Source: Dugong dugon (Eukaryota > Chordata > Mammalia > Sirenia > Dugongidae). From it: a DNA stretch of 64,000 nucleotides. The stretch spans positions 145,540,734 through 145,604,733 of the forward strand of contig CM057462.1 of assembly GCA_030035585.1 (NCBI GenBank), given 5' to 3'. Each line of letters begins with the position of its first letter. The first letter of the stretch is position 1. A model generated the notes under the pieces. That model was given only the letters and a program-made list of their open reading frames with translations, was not told where the DNA came from and ran no database searches. Shown here piece after piece: positions 44,401 through 55,068 of this stretch. The translations under genes and the position numbers were made by a program.

Positions 44401-45254
44401 TTGGTATGATGTGTTTTCATTTTCATTTGATTCTAGGAATTTTTTAATTCCATCTCTGATTTCTTCTATTACCCATTGATGTGTAAGCAGGTTATTATTC
44501 AGTTTACATGTGTTTGATTTTTTTTCCTTTTCTTTCTAGTGTTAATTTCTACCTTGATGGCATTGTGGTCAGAGAAGATACTGTGAATTATCTCAGCATT
44601 TTGGATCTTGTTGAGGATTGCTCTGTGGCCTAAGATGTGGTCTATTCTGGAGAACGTTCCATGTGCATTGGAAAAGAATGTGTACTTTGCCGCGGTTGGA
44701 TGGATTGTTCTATATATGTCTATGAGGTCCAGTTGGCTGATTGTGTCCTTTAGGTCTTCTGTATCTTTGGTGAGTTTCTTTTTAGTTGTTCTGTCCTTTA
44801 CTGAGAGTGGTGTGTCGAAGTCTCCTACTATTATTGTGGAATTGTCAATTTCTCTTTCCAGTGCTGTTAGAGTTTTTTTTATGTATTTTGGAGCCCTGTC
44901 ATTGGGTGCATAGATATTTATTATGGTTATGTCTTCATGATGGATCATCCCCTTAATCATTATATAGTGTCCTTCTTTGTCTTTTATGGTAGATTTTGTT
45001 TTAAAGTCTATTTTATCTGAGATTAGAATTGCCACTCCTGCTCTTTTTTGATAGTTGTTAGCTTGATATATTTTTTTCCAACCTTTGATTTTTAATAATT
45101 TCACATCTTTGTTTCTAAGATGTGTCTCTTGTAGACAGCAAATTGATGGATCCTGTTCTCTTATCCATTCTGCCACTCTCCGTCTCTTTATGGGTGCATT
45201 GAGTCCATTTACGTTCAGTGTAATTATTGATAGATTTGAGTTTGTTGCTGTCAT
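41433..45254 (-). pseudogene. L1 ORF2 remnant (copy B): endonuclease and RT
   Basis: The region spans about 1,274 codons, the usual L1 ORF2 length. The ATG is at 45,254. The endonuclease block (44,499-45,254, 251 aa) has LNVNGLN, QETHL and SDHN, but reads VGDFDTPLS where copy A has [10 protein letters not shown] frameshift ends this block. Further pieces: 43,714-44,067 ([21 protein letters not shown] start), 43,058-43,651 (RT core with [14 protein letters not shown] and [12 protein letters not shown]), 42,126-42,821 (thumb/linker, 231 aa) and 41,634-42,029 (C-terminal [19 protein letters not shown]). The likely stop is at 41,433. At least four frame breaks make it non-functional. Confidence 0.93.
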
Positions 45255-45685
45255 TTTGTAGTGCTTTTTTTTGTGATGCTGAAGTTTTCTTTGTTCTTCT
45301 TACTCTCTTGTGCTGAGTTACTTTTGTTTGTGGATTTTGTGTTCATATCTTTTGTTTTTGTAGGTTTTGTTTTTGTTGAGACTTTTTGTTTTTCGTCTTT
45401 ATTTTTATGAGTTGGTTTGTTAACTTTCTTTGTGGTTACCATGAATTTTACCCTTATCTTTATAATTTTGAAGCTGTCTACTCTTACTTGGTATCGCCTT
45501 GCCTTCCTCTCCTTAAGAAGGTTCTATACCTATGCCGTTTGTTCCCTCTTTCATTGTTTTGATGTTGTTGTCATCCTTTGATTGATTTCTCTGATTCCCT
45601 GTTGTATTTCTTTTGTTTTTGGAAAGTCCTCTGTAGTTCATTTCCTAGAATGGTATCTGGTTCATATGAACCTGCGTCCTAGGTC

Positions 45686-46734
45686 CTAGGTCCTGCCTGT
45701 GGGCTGAAGCTGTTTGTCCTCAGATCGAAGAACTCCCTTTAATAATTCCTGTAAGTTTGGTTTGACTTTTGCATATTCCTTTAGTTTCTGTTTATCTGGA
45801 AATGACCTAATTTCACCATCAAATTTGAATGAGAGTTTTGCAGGATATATTATTCTTGGCTGACAATTTTTTTCTTTCAAGATTTTATATATGTCATCCC
45901 ATTGCCTTCTTGCCTGCATGGTTTCTGCTGAATAATCTGAGCTTAGTCTTATTGTTTCTCCTCTGTATGTGACTTCTTGTTTTTCACGTGCTGCTCTCAG
46001 GATTCTTTGTCTGTCTTTAGTTTTGGCGAGTGTGAATATGGTATGTCTTGGTGATTTTCTTTTGGGTCTCTTCTATATGGGGTTCGTTGAGCTTCTTGGA
46101 TGGCCAGATTTTCATTTTTCATCATATTGGGAAAGTTTTCTGTCAGCAGTTCCTCAATGATCCTCTCTGTGTTTTCTGTTTTATCCCCGTGTTCTCGTAT
46201 GCCAATCACTCGTAAGTTTTTGCTTTTAATTATGTCCCACATCACTGTCAGAGTCTCTTCATTTTTCTTTGTTCTTTTTTCTGAGTTTTCCTGAAACAGA
46301 GTTGTATCCAAGTGTTTGTCTTCAGTTCCACTGATCCTGTCTTCCATGGTTTCAAATCTACTTCTCAGCCCTTCTATGACACTGTCCATTTCTGAAATCT
46401 TGTTGTTTATCTTTTGGATTTCTAATTGTTGTTTTTGTATAATTTCGAGTTGTGAATTTATTTTTGCATTTTGTTCCTGCATCATCTTCCTGAATTCTTC
46501 CAATTTTTTGTCTGTATTTTCCATTAATTTGTCTATTTTTTCCTCATGTTTGTCAGCTTTTTGCCTCAGTTCTTGGAAAATTCCGAGTATTAGTGATTTG
46601 AGTTCCGTATCAGGTACTTCTAGTGCATTTTCTTCCACAGGAGAGTTATCTGGTGTTTTAATTTGGACGCTTATTGGAGCCATCTTGTCTTGTTTTTGTA
46701 AATGTTTTGATATTGTTTGCTGTTTTCGGGGCAT
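45686..46734 (-). pseudogene. L1 ORF1 remnant (copy B), one main frameshift
   Basis: The ATG is at 46,734. The first 245 codons are open (to 45,997): a basic N-terminus (MPRKQQTISKHLQKQDK), a long coiled coil at roughly residues 60-150 (LEIIQKQQLEIQKINNKISE), then the RNA-recognition-type domain starting about residue 170. A small indel near 46,040-46,060 shifts the frame. The C-terminal domain then reads in another frame (45,686-45,919), including ARRQWDDIYKILKEK, and ends QLQPTGRT. Without that shift the length would be about 350 residues. It is the least damaged ORF1 in the window. Confidence 0.93.
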
Positions 46735-48162
46735 TCAGTAGATGTTTCGCTCGTTTATTGATTGTAGATTTTTTTTTTTTTTTTTGTTTCATCCTTGTGG
46801 TACAGCTGGGCAGATCTAGCTGAAGAGGAGCCACTGGGACGGGTTGTTTGTCGCACTCACTGCAGCCCCCAGGATGGTCGGTAGTGAGTGCTGGGCAGGT
46901 TCCATTAGGGCGTGCCTGCACAGCTTGGTGGTGTGATGTCAAGTGCATGGTGCAGGTTGGTAGGGTGCAGCGGGAAGATGGTTATGTGTGAAGCTAAGCT
47001 GGATATGGGAGAGAGGAGAGAGGAGGAGGAGCAAAAAGCATACAAACATAAAAGAATGCTAGGGGAGCTTGTTGTTGGAATGTACAGATGAGAGACTATG
47101 GGATGGAGGAAACCAGAAGGGGGAAGAGAAAGAAAAGGAAAGAATGAACAAATAAAAATCAGAAAAGTTAAAGAACTGCAAAGTTACCAGGGATCCCACC
47201 AATGAAGCTATGAGGTCTGCGGGAGTCGGTCTCAGTTTTCACAGCACAGCCTGGCCAGAAGGTACAGAGGCATACATCGCCTGGTATTCAGGGATCAGAA
47301 AGAGAAGGAAGAGATAGAGAGACGAGAAATTAAGCAACGAAGAAAGACAAAAGGGAAAAAGAGGGAAAAGATGACAAAACTAATCAAAAATGAAGAAAAA
47401 TAAAATTAAAAAAAAAAAGCAACACCAGCAGTCAGTGCCAACAAATGGGATCCAGAGAGCCCCCACTCAGGGGTGCGAATTCCAAGCAGCCGGCAGTCTC
47501 AGGGTTAAGAGACCGTGGCCACGGGAAGCAGAGGGGCCTGCGAACAAATGCCCCGGGATCTCACCAGCGTGGCAGCTCAGAACTGGAAGCAGCCACACGC
47601 CCGAACGCAGCTCCATAGCCCCGCAGGAGAGAGCAAAGACAGCGCTCACAACCAGGCACCCAGGCAAAAGGAGGGGGAGGCGGAAGAAAAAGCTTCGCCA
47701 GCAGCCAGCAAACGGCTCTCAGAAATCCGCCAGCCCGGGCACGCGGAATCCAAGCACCGGTGCCCCCAGCCCAGGGACCCTGGCCACGGAGAGCAGGGGA
47801 GCCCCAGCCGAGGCAGAGAGGGGTGGGGGTGGGAGAGCGTGCACCGCAGTTTACCGGTAGTTCTGTCTCCCACTGGATGCTCTGCGAGGCTGCTCTCCCG
47901 TTCGCTGGTCTCTGATAAGAATCCAAGATGGTGGATCCGCGCTGCGTTAGCTGGTAAGGAATCTCTGCATGAGTCTCTCCTCGCTCTCCGTTCTCTTTTA
48001 GTATTCTCACTCCGTTTGGTGTTTGGCTGAGTTCTTTATCTCTTCATTTGGTGTTCTAGGGTTTCAGGATTGTTGATTCTCTGTTAGGCTTAGTTTTTCG
48101 GATCTTTGCTGTGGAGGGACGGCGTGGTGCTTCTGCCTAGAGTGCCATCTTGCCCCACCTCT
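46735..48162 (-). promoter_or_regulatory. 5' UTR/promoter region of L1 copy B
   Basis: About 1.4 kb, strongly GC- and CpG-rich at about 47,440-47,960. In this AT-rich window that looks like a CpG island, but it is the L1 internal promoter region. It has related repeated blocks: 'gtggccacgg' at 47,514 and 'ctggccacgg' near 47,789. YY1-like motifs lie at 48,144-48,151 (minus, next to the 5' end) and at 47,923-47,931 (ccaagatgg on plus, opposite orientation). The poly-purine part (46,960-47,420 on plus) precedes ORF1. Confidence 0.75.
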
Positions 48163-48175
48163 CTAAATAAATTTT

Positions 48176-48765
48176 AAGAGGGGAATTTTCAGTGGATTAT
48201 TTTCAAATTTGTGTAAATTGATTTTTTTTTAAATATTTCTAACACAACTATAAACATTCTACATTAAAAATGAACATAAAGGAAGGTAGACACATATTTT
48301 TCCAGGAATGCTGAGAAGAATTTATGGAAGTATGATGTAAAAGATAATTATTAATGTCAAAATAAATTCAAACTTAATTTAAGAAGCAATTAGACTAGTT
48401 TAATGGCATCTAGAAAAAAGATATTTTTTAAATTGTGATCTTTTTAATAACTAGTGTATGCTAGAGCATTTACTTTCATTTGTGTGTGTGTGTGTTGTAT
48501 ACTCTTTGATCTCAAAATGTGTACTTGGCATAACGGCTAAATCCTTTCATGATAAGGCCTGTTGCTTATGATTAGCTAGTATTTTCTACCTTAGGGAATA
48601 GATTACTTTGATTCATTCATTTTAATAATTTTACTTATAAAACTTCAACTCTATCTCTATAATGTGACTCTAAAATATCTAGATCAGACTAAAAAGTACT
48701 TCATAAATTTGATGGCATACAATATGTGCTTCTATTAATTAATAATAATAATGAAAACAAAAACA
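48176..48765. other. Unassigned AT-rich DNA
   Basis: About 590 bases with no supported gene. A short (TG)n tract lies at about 48,480-48,496. Confidence 0.45.
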
Positions 48766-48915
48766 AAATTGCTAAGTACCAGGCTCCATTCTAATTGCTT
48801 GAAATATACTAGTTTATTAAATCCTCATAACAGCCTGGTCAGCTATAGGCAATTACTATAGCCCATTTACAGCTCTGAAACTTCCCTAAGCAGATGAGAG
48901 GTTAAGCATTTAATC
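48766..48915 (-). repeat. MIR SINE (minus)
   Basis: Read on plus: 'aagtaccaggctccattct', 'taaatcctcataacagcc', 'atagcccatttacagctc', 'gatgagaggttaagc', the reverse of a MIR 3' half. Confidence 0.75.
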
Positions 48916-48992
48916 TCTGGAACCTGACAGCATGAATTTGGAGCCTCAGCACCAACAAACACTTACTAGCCATATGACTTAGTCAAGTGCTA
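48916..48992 (+). repeat. MIR SINE fragment (plus)
   Basis: 'ctctggaacctgacagcatg', then 'cacttactagccatatgac' fits the 5' half of a MIR on plus. It sits directly beside an oppositely oriented MIR fragment. Confidence 0.65.
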
Positions 48993-49002
48993 TTATTGTC
49001 CA

Positions 49003-49171
49003 TTAGAAACCTTGGTTGCCTAGTGGTTAAGTACTACAGCTATTAATCAAAAGGTCAGCAGTTTGAATCTACCAGGCGCTCTTTGGAAACTCTATGGGGC
49101 AGGTCTACTCTGTTCTATAGAGTCGAGAATTGACTCGACAGCAACGTTTTTGTTTTTTTGTTTTTTTTTTC
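49003..49171 (+). mobile_element. Type 1 SINE (short form) with TSD
   Basis: Perfect 10-bp TSD ttattgtcca (48,993-49,002 and 49,172-49,181). The body has 'gcctagtggttaagtac', 'agcagtttgaatctacc', 'ggaaactctatggggcagg', then 'ttgactcgacagcaac' and a T-rich tail. It lies next to a MIR fragment. Confidence 0.92.
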
Positions 49172-49181
49172 TTATTGTCCA

Positions 49182-49719
49182 CTGCTGTGTCAAAACTAGC
49201 TTACATGAAATCTCTCTTTCCCTCCCTCTGTCTCTCTCTTAATGTAATACCTCTTCCTCCAGAACTTTTCCACCTAGCTTGGGCTTCTTAACACAAGGTG
49301 ATATTAGGGTATTCGCATGTTTATGTCTTGTGACATAAATGTGCATATGCCTCCTAGCACAATCTTTGTCTCCTTGTCTTCAATATTTGGTATTATTACT
49401 ATTTATCTATCATTGTCTAAAACTCCTTAAGTTTTATATTATTTCAAACAATCCATTATTTTAAGGAATTATCCTCTATTTTGATTCTTTAAATTAAGAA
49501 TACCTAATATTTTAATGCTGACTATCCAAAGTTAATATATTTGCTGTTCTCTCATGAGTACATAATCTCTTTTTCAACATGCCATATAAGAGAAACATTA
49601 CAAAAGAATACTGATATAAAAATTAATTAAATGAAACAATATGTTTAGATGGCTGAAAATATAATAGAAAAAAAGTAAAACAAACAGAAAAAGAATTTTA
49701 AAAAAGAACTTTAAAATAT
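49182..49719. other. Unassigned AT-rich DNA
   Basis: About 540 bases with no supported gene or repeat. Confidence 0.4.
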
Positions 49720-49729
49720 TTTTTAAAGT

Positions 49730-51261
49730 TGTTGTTGTTAGGTGCTGTCTAGTCGGTTCCAACTCATAGCCACCCTATATACAACAGAACCAAACACTGC
49801 CGGGTCCTGAGCCATCCTAATAATCATTGTTATGTTTGAGCTCATTGTTGCAGCCACTGTGTCAATCCATCTCGTTGAGGGTCTTCCTCTTTTTCACTCA
49901 CCCACTACTTTACCAAGCATGATGTCCTTCTCCAGGGACTGATCCCTCCTGATAACATGTCCACAGTATGTGAGACATGGTCTCACCATCCTTATTTCTA
50001 AGGAGCATTCTGGTTGTACTTCTTCCAAGACAGATTTGTTTGTTCTTTTGGCAGTCTATGCTATACTCAGTATTCTTTGCCAACACCACAATTCAAAGGC
50101 ATCAATTCTTGTTTGGTCTTCCTTACTCATCATCCAGCTTTCACATGCATATGAGGCGACTGAAAACACCACGGCTTGGGTCAGGCTCCCACCTTAGTGT
50201 TCGAACTGACATCTTTGCTTTTCAACACTTTAGAGAGGTCATTTGCAGCAGATTTGCCCAGTGCAATGCATCTTTTGATTTCTTGACTGCTGCTTTCATG
50301 GGTGTTGATTGTGGATCCAAATAAAACGAAATCCTTGACAACTTCAGTCTTTTCTTCATTTATCACGATGTTGCTTATCGGTCCAGTTGTAAGGATTTTT
50401 GTTTTCTTTATGTTGAAGTGTAATCCATACTGATCTTCACCAGTAAGTGCTTCAAGTCTTCTTCACTGTCAGCAAGCAAGGTTGTGTCATCCACATAATG
50501 CAGGTTGTTAATGAGTCTTCCTCCAAGCCTGATGTCCCATTCTTCTTCATATAGTCTAGCTTCTTGGATTATTTCCTCAGCATACAGATTTAATAGCTAT
50601 AGTGAAATGATACAACCCTGATGCATACCCTTCCTAACATTAAACCATGCAGTATCCCCTTGTTCTGTATGAATGACTGCCTCCTTATCTATGTACAGGT
50701 TCCTCATGAGCACAATTAAGTGTTCTGGAATTCCCATTCTTTGAAATGTTATTCATAATTTATTATGATCCACACAGTTGAATGCCTTTGCATAGTCAAT
50801 AAAACACAGGACACAGGTAAACATCTTTCTGGTATTCTCTGCTTTCACCCAAGATCCATCTGACTTCAGCAATGATATCCCTGGTTCCATGTCATCTTCT
50901 GAATCCAGCTTGAATTTCTGGCAGTTCCCTGTCAATATAATGCTGCAGCTGCTTTTGAGTGATTTTCAGCAAAATTTTACTTGCGTGTGATATTAATGAT
51001 ATTGTTCGATAACTTATGCATTCCACTGGAAAACCTTTCTTGGGAACAGGCATAAATATGGATCTCTTCCAGTTGGCTGACCAGGTAGCTGTCTTCCAAA
51101 CTTCTTGGCATGAATGACTGAGCGCTTCCAGCATTGTATCCATTTGTTGAAACATCTCAGTTGGTATCCCATCAATTCCTGGAGCCTTGTTTTTCATCAA
51201 TGCCTTCAGTGCAGCTAGGACTTCTTCCTTCAGTACCATAGGTTCCTGATCATATGCTAGC
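49730..51261 (-). mobile_element. RTE copy T, 3' half (minus), of a 5'-inverted insertion
   Basis: Minus-strand RTE from its tail (gttgttgttgtta at 49,728-49,740) up to the start of the RT. The frame at 50,892-51,266 encodes the RT N-terminal part (KNKAPGIDGIPTEMFQQ) and 50,753-50,935 encodes FIDYAKAFNCVDHNKL. The catalytic box region near 50,485-50,505 reads YVDD-like. At 51,261 it is joined to the 5' half of the same element in the opposite orientation. TSD tttttaaagt at 49,720-49,729 (overlapping the tail by two bases). Confidence 0.88.
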
Positions 51262-52928
51262 CCCATGAATCTGTCAGTTTTTCATACTGTGGTGACTTGC
51301 ACATTGCTGAGCTGCTGGAAACTATGCCACAGATATTCAAATACCAGCAGGGGCACCCATGATGAACAGGTTTCATCTGAGCTTCCAGACTAATACAGAC
51401 TAGGAAGAAGAACCCAGTGGTCTACTTCTGAAAAGAAGTACCTGCTAAAACCTTATGAATAGCAGCAGAACACTGTCTGATATACTGACAAAAGATGAGC
51501 CCTCTCAGGTTGGAAGGCACTCAAAATACGACTGCAGAAGAGCTGCTTACTCAAAGTAGAGTCGACCTTAATAATATGGATAGAGTCAAACTTTCGGGAT
51601 CTTCATTTGCTGATGTGGCACAACTCAAAATGAGAAAAACAGCTGCAAACATCCATTAATAATCAGAAGGTGGAATGTACAAAATATGAATCTAGGAAAA
51701 TTAGAAATCATCAAAAAATGAAATGGAAGGCATTACCATCGATATCCTAGGCAGTAGTGAGCAGGAACAGACTGGCATTGGCCATTTTGAATTGGGGAAT
51801 CATACGGTCTACTATGCGGGAATGACAACTTGAAGAGGAATGGCATTTCATTGTCAAAAAGAACACTTCAAGTCCTATCCTGAAGTACAACACAGTCAGT
51901 GATAGGATAATATCCATATGCAAGGAAGATCGGTTAATACGACTATTCTTCAAATTTATGAACCAACCACTAAGGCCAAAGATGAAGAATTTGAAGACTT
52001 CTACTAACTTCTGTGGTCTGAAATTGATCAAACATGCAATCAAGATGGATTGATAATTACTGGTAATTGGAAAGCTAAAGTTGGAAATAAAGAGGAAGGA
52101 TCAGTAGTTGGAAAATATGGCCTTGGTGATAGAAATGATGCTGGAGATGGCATGACAGAATTTTGCAAGACCAATGACTGCATCATTGAAATACCTTTTT
52201 TCACCAACATAAATGGTGACTACGCACATGTACCTCTCACCAGGTGGAATACACAGGAATCAAATCGACTACATCTGTGGAAAGAGATAATAGAAAAGCT
52301 CAATATCATCAGTAAGAACAAGGTCAGGGGCCGACTGTGGAACAGACTATCAATTGCTCATATGCCAGTTAACTTGAAACTAAAGAAAATTAGAACAAGT
52401 CCATGAGACCCAAAGTATGACCTTGAGTATATCCCACCTGAATTTAGAGACCAAAACAGCATAGATTTGACATGTTGAACACTAATGACCAAAGACAAGA
52501 CGAGTTGTGGAATGACATCAAGGACATCATACATGAAGAAACCTAGAGGTCATTAAAAAGTCAGGAAAGAAAGAAAAAACCAAAGTGGATGTCAGAAGAG
52601 ACTCTGAAACTTGCTCTTGAACATCAAATAGCTAAAGTGAAAGGAAGATATGATGAAGTAAAAGGGCTGAACAGAAGATTTCAAAGGGCGGCTGAGAAGA
52701 CAAAGTAAAGTATTATAATGACACGTGCAAAGCCTGGAGATAGAAAACCAAAAGGGAAGAACACACTTGGCATTTCTTAAGCTTTCAGAACTGAACTAAA
52801 AATTCAAGTCTCAAGTTGCAATACTGAAGGATTCTATGGGGAAAATATTAAATGAGGCGGGAAGTATCAAAAGAAGGTAGAAGGAATACACAGAGTCACT
52901 ATACCAAAAAGAATTGGTTGATGTTCAG
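51262..52928 (+). mobile_element. RTE copy T, inverted 5' half
   Basis: Plus-strand RTE starting at its 5' end ('catgaatctgtcag') and running through the 5' leader (to about 51,670) and the endonuclease region (to about 52,440) to just before the RT. A frame at 52,050-52,406 includes IITGNWKAKVGNKEEG, the endonuclease GDWNAKVG-type motif, here with N for D. It ends at 52,928 ('ggttgatgttcag'), about 15 bases short of where the minus half begins in the element. The right TSD copy, tttttaaagt, is at 52,929-52,938. Frames are broken throughout. Confidence 0.88.
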
Positions 52929-52938
52929 TTTTTAAAGT

Positions 52939-53151
52939 ACCTTTTTCTAATGAAGAGAGTAATAGTATCTCATGGCTAAAACACAATAATATACATTTTT
53001 TTAATTCCTTGTTAGATGCAGCTACCTTAATCTTGACAAAAAGAAAGACAAATCAGAGTCACCTCGCTCAGACTTCTGGGAATTGAGTGTTCCTGGACGT
53101 TCAAGTAGAAGAACAAGAGCATGAAGGGGAATGATTTTGCAACTATATTGG
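52939..53151. other. Unassigned DNA between two RTE copies
   Basis: About 210 bases matching neither flanking RTE. No gene is supported. Confidence 0.45.
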
Positions 53152-55068
53152 GAAGGACAAAGTAAAGGATTACGATGAAATGTGCAAAGACCTGGAGTTA
53201 GAAAACCAAAAAGGACAAACACGCTAGGCATTTGTCAGGCTGGAAGACCTGAAGAAAAAAATTCTAGCTTCTAGTTGCAATATTGAAAGATTCTATAGGC
53301 AAAATGTTGAATGATGCACAAAGCATCAAAAGAAATGGAAGAAGTATACAGAGACACTGTACCAAAAAATATTGGTTGATGTCAACCATTTCTGGAGGGA
53401 GCATATGATCAAGAACAAACAGTACTGAGGGAAGAAGTCCAAGCTGAACTGAAAACAAAAGAAAGAAAGAAAACCCATTGCCATCAAGTTGATTCTGACA
53501 CATAGCGACCTGTAGGACAGAGTAGAACAGCCCCATAGGGTTTCCAAGGAGTGGCTGGTGGATTCGAACTGTCAGACTTTTGATTAGCGGCTGAGCTCTT
53601 TGGTCAAGCTGCAATGAAGGCATTAGTGAAAACAATGTTCCAGGAATTGGCAAATACCAATTGAAATGTTTCAACAAACGGATGCAGCACTAGAAGTGCT
53701 CACTCATCTATGCCAAGAAATTTGGAAGACAGCTACCTGGCCAAGTGACTGGAAGAGATCCATACTGTGTCCATTCCAAAGAAAGGCGACCCAATAGAAT
53801 GTGGAAATTATCAAAAACTATCATCAATATCACATGCAAGTAAAATTATGTTGAAGATAATTCAAAAACAGTTGCAGCATGACATAGACAGAGAATTGCT
53901 AAAAATTCAAGCCAGATTGAGAAGAGGACATGAAATGAGGGGTATCATTGTTGATGTCAGATGGATCTTGGGTGAAAGCAAAGAATACCAGAAAGATGTT
54001 TACCTGTGTTTTACTGACTATGCAAAGGCGTTCAACTGTGTGGATCACAACAAATTGTGAAGAATGGGAACTCCAGATCATTTAATTGTGCTGATGCTGA
54101 ACCTGTGCATAGACCAAGTGGCAGTTGTTTGAACAGAACAAGGGGATACTGCATTGTTTAAAATCAGGAAAAGTGTGCATCAGAGTTGTATCCTTTCGAC
54201 ATACATTTTCAATCTGTATGCTGAGCAAATAATTCGAAAAACTGGACTATATGAAGCAGAACACAGCATCAGGTTTGGAGGAAGACTAGTTAACAACCTG
54301 CTATATGCAGATAACACAACCTTGTTTGGTCAAAGTGAAGAGGATTTGAAACACTGGTAAAGATCAAAGATTATATAGCCTTTAGTATGGATTACACCTC
54401 AACATAAAGAAAACAAAAATCCTCACAACTGGTTCAATAAGCAATATCATGATAAATGGAGAAAATACTGACTTTGTCAAGTATTTTATTTTACTTGGAT
54501 CCACAGTCAACGCCCATGAAAGCAGCAGTCAAGAAATCAAAAGACGCATTGCATTGGGCAAATCTGCCACAGAAGACATCTTTAAAGTGTTAAAAAGCAA
54601 AAATTTCACCTTTAGGACTAAGGTGTGCCTGACCCAAGCTATGATATTTTCAATCACCTCATGCATGTGAAAGCTGGACAATGAATAAGGAAGATGAAAG
54701 AAGAACTGATGCATTTGAATTATGATGTTGGTGAAGAATACTGAATATACCATGGGCTGCCAGAAGAACGAACAAATCTGTCTTGGAAGCAGTACTGCCA
54801 CAATACGCCTTAGAAGTGAGGATAGCAAGACTTTGTCTCACATAATTTGGACATGTTTTCAGGAAGGACTAATCCCTGGAGAAGGACATCATGCTAAGTA
54901 AAGTAGAGGGTCAGCGAAAAGGAAGAAGACACTCAACAAGATGTCAGCAACAATGGGCTGAAACATAGCAACAGCTGTGAGGATGGCACAGAGCTGGACA
55001 GTGTTTCATTCTGTTGTACAGAGTCACTATGAGTTGGAACCAATTGACAGCACCTAACGACGACAACG
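53152..55068 (+). mobile_element. RTE copy U, 5'-truncated (plus), with nested SINE
   Basis: Starts in the linker before the RT ('gacaaagtaaaggattacg', repeating sequence at 52,699) and runs through the RT to the tail 'cacctaacgacgacaac'. Pieces of the RT are readable: 53,767-54,060 (IPKKGDPIECGNYQKLSSIS and CFTDYAKAFNCVDHNKL) and 54,154-54,360 (LLYADNTTLFGQSEEDLKH). The catalytic box reads YADN instead of YADD. The C-terminal region is at 54,449-54,990. Several stops and shifts and a SINE at 53,454-53,603 make it inactive. No clear TSD found. Confidence 0.9.
53454..53603 (-). mobile_element. Type 1 SINE (short form) nested in RTE
   Basis: Minus-strand copy with a (GAAA)n-type tail ('acaaaagaaagaaagaaaac'), then 'cccattgccatcaagttg' and 'tttccaaggagtggctgg'. 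It splits the RTE and duplicates its target: ccaagctgaactgaa (53,439-53,453) and tcaagctgcaatgaa (53,604-53,618), three mismatches. It is younger than the RTE copy. Confidence 0.9.

Larger units (their letters stand above)
39949..48162 (-). mobile_element. L1 copy B, near full length (minus strand)
   Basis: An about 8.2-kb L1 on the minus strand with poly-A at the low-coordinate end. Parts: 3' UTR 39,949-41,432; ORF2 41,433-45,254; spacer; ORF1 45,686-46,734; 5' UTR 46,735-48,162. The probable TSD is ctaaataatttt (39,937-39,948) and ctaaataaatttt (48,163-48,175), differing by one A. It is the best preserved L1 here but still carries several frameshifts. It lies convergent with copy A and in the same orientation as copy C. 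Confidence 0.95.

Noticed and set aside
47440-47960. CpG-rich block that looks like a gene-promoter CpG island
   Set aside because: It lies inside the 5' UTR of L1 copy B, between its ORF1 start and its 5' end, and no host exon adjoins it.
39937-48175. L1 copy B as a possibly active element
   Set aside because: ORF1 has a frameshift, ORF2 has at least four breaks, and the endonuclease motif is altered.
51262-55068. One full-length plus-strand RTE
   Set aside because: A 230-base block is repeated at 52,695 and 53,155 with unrelated DNA between. The TSD at 49,720/52,929 assigns the first part to a twin-primed insertion.
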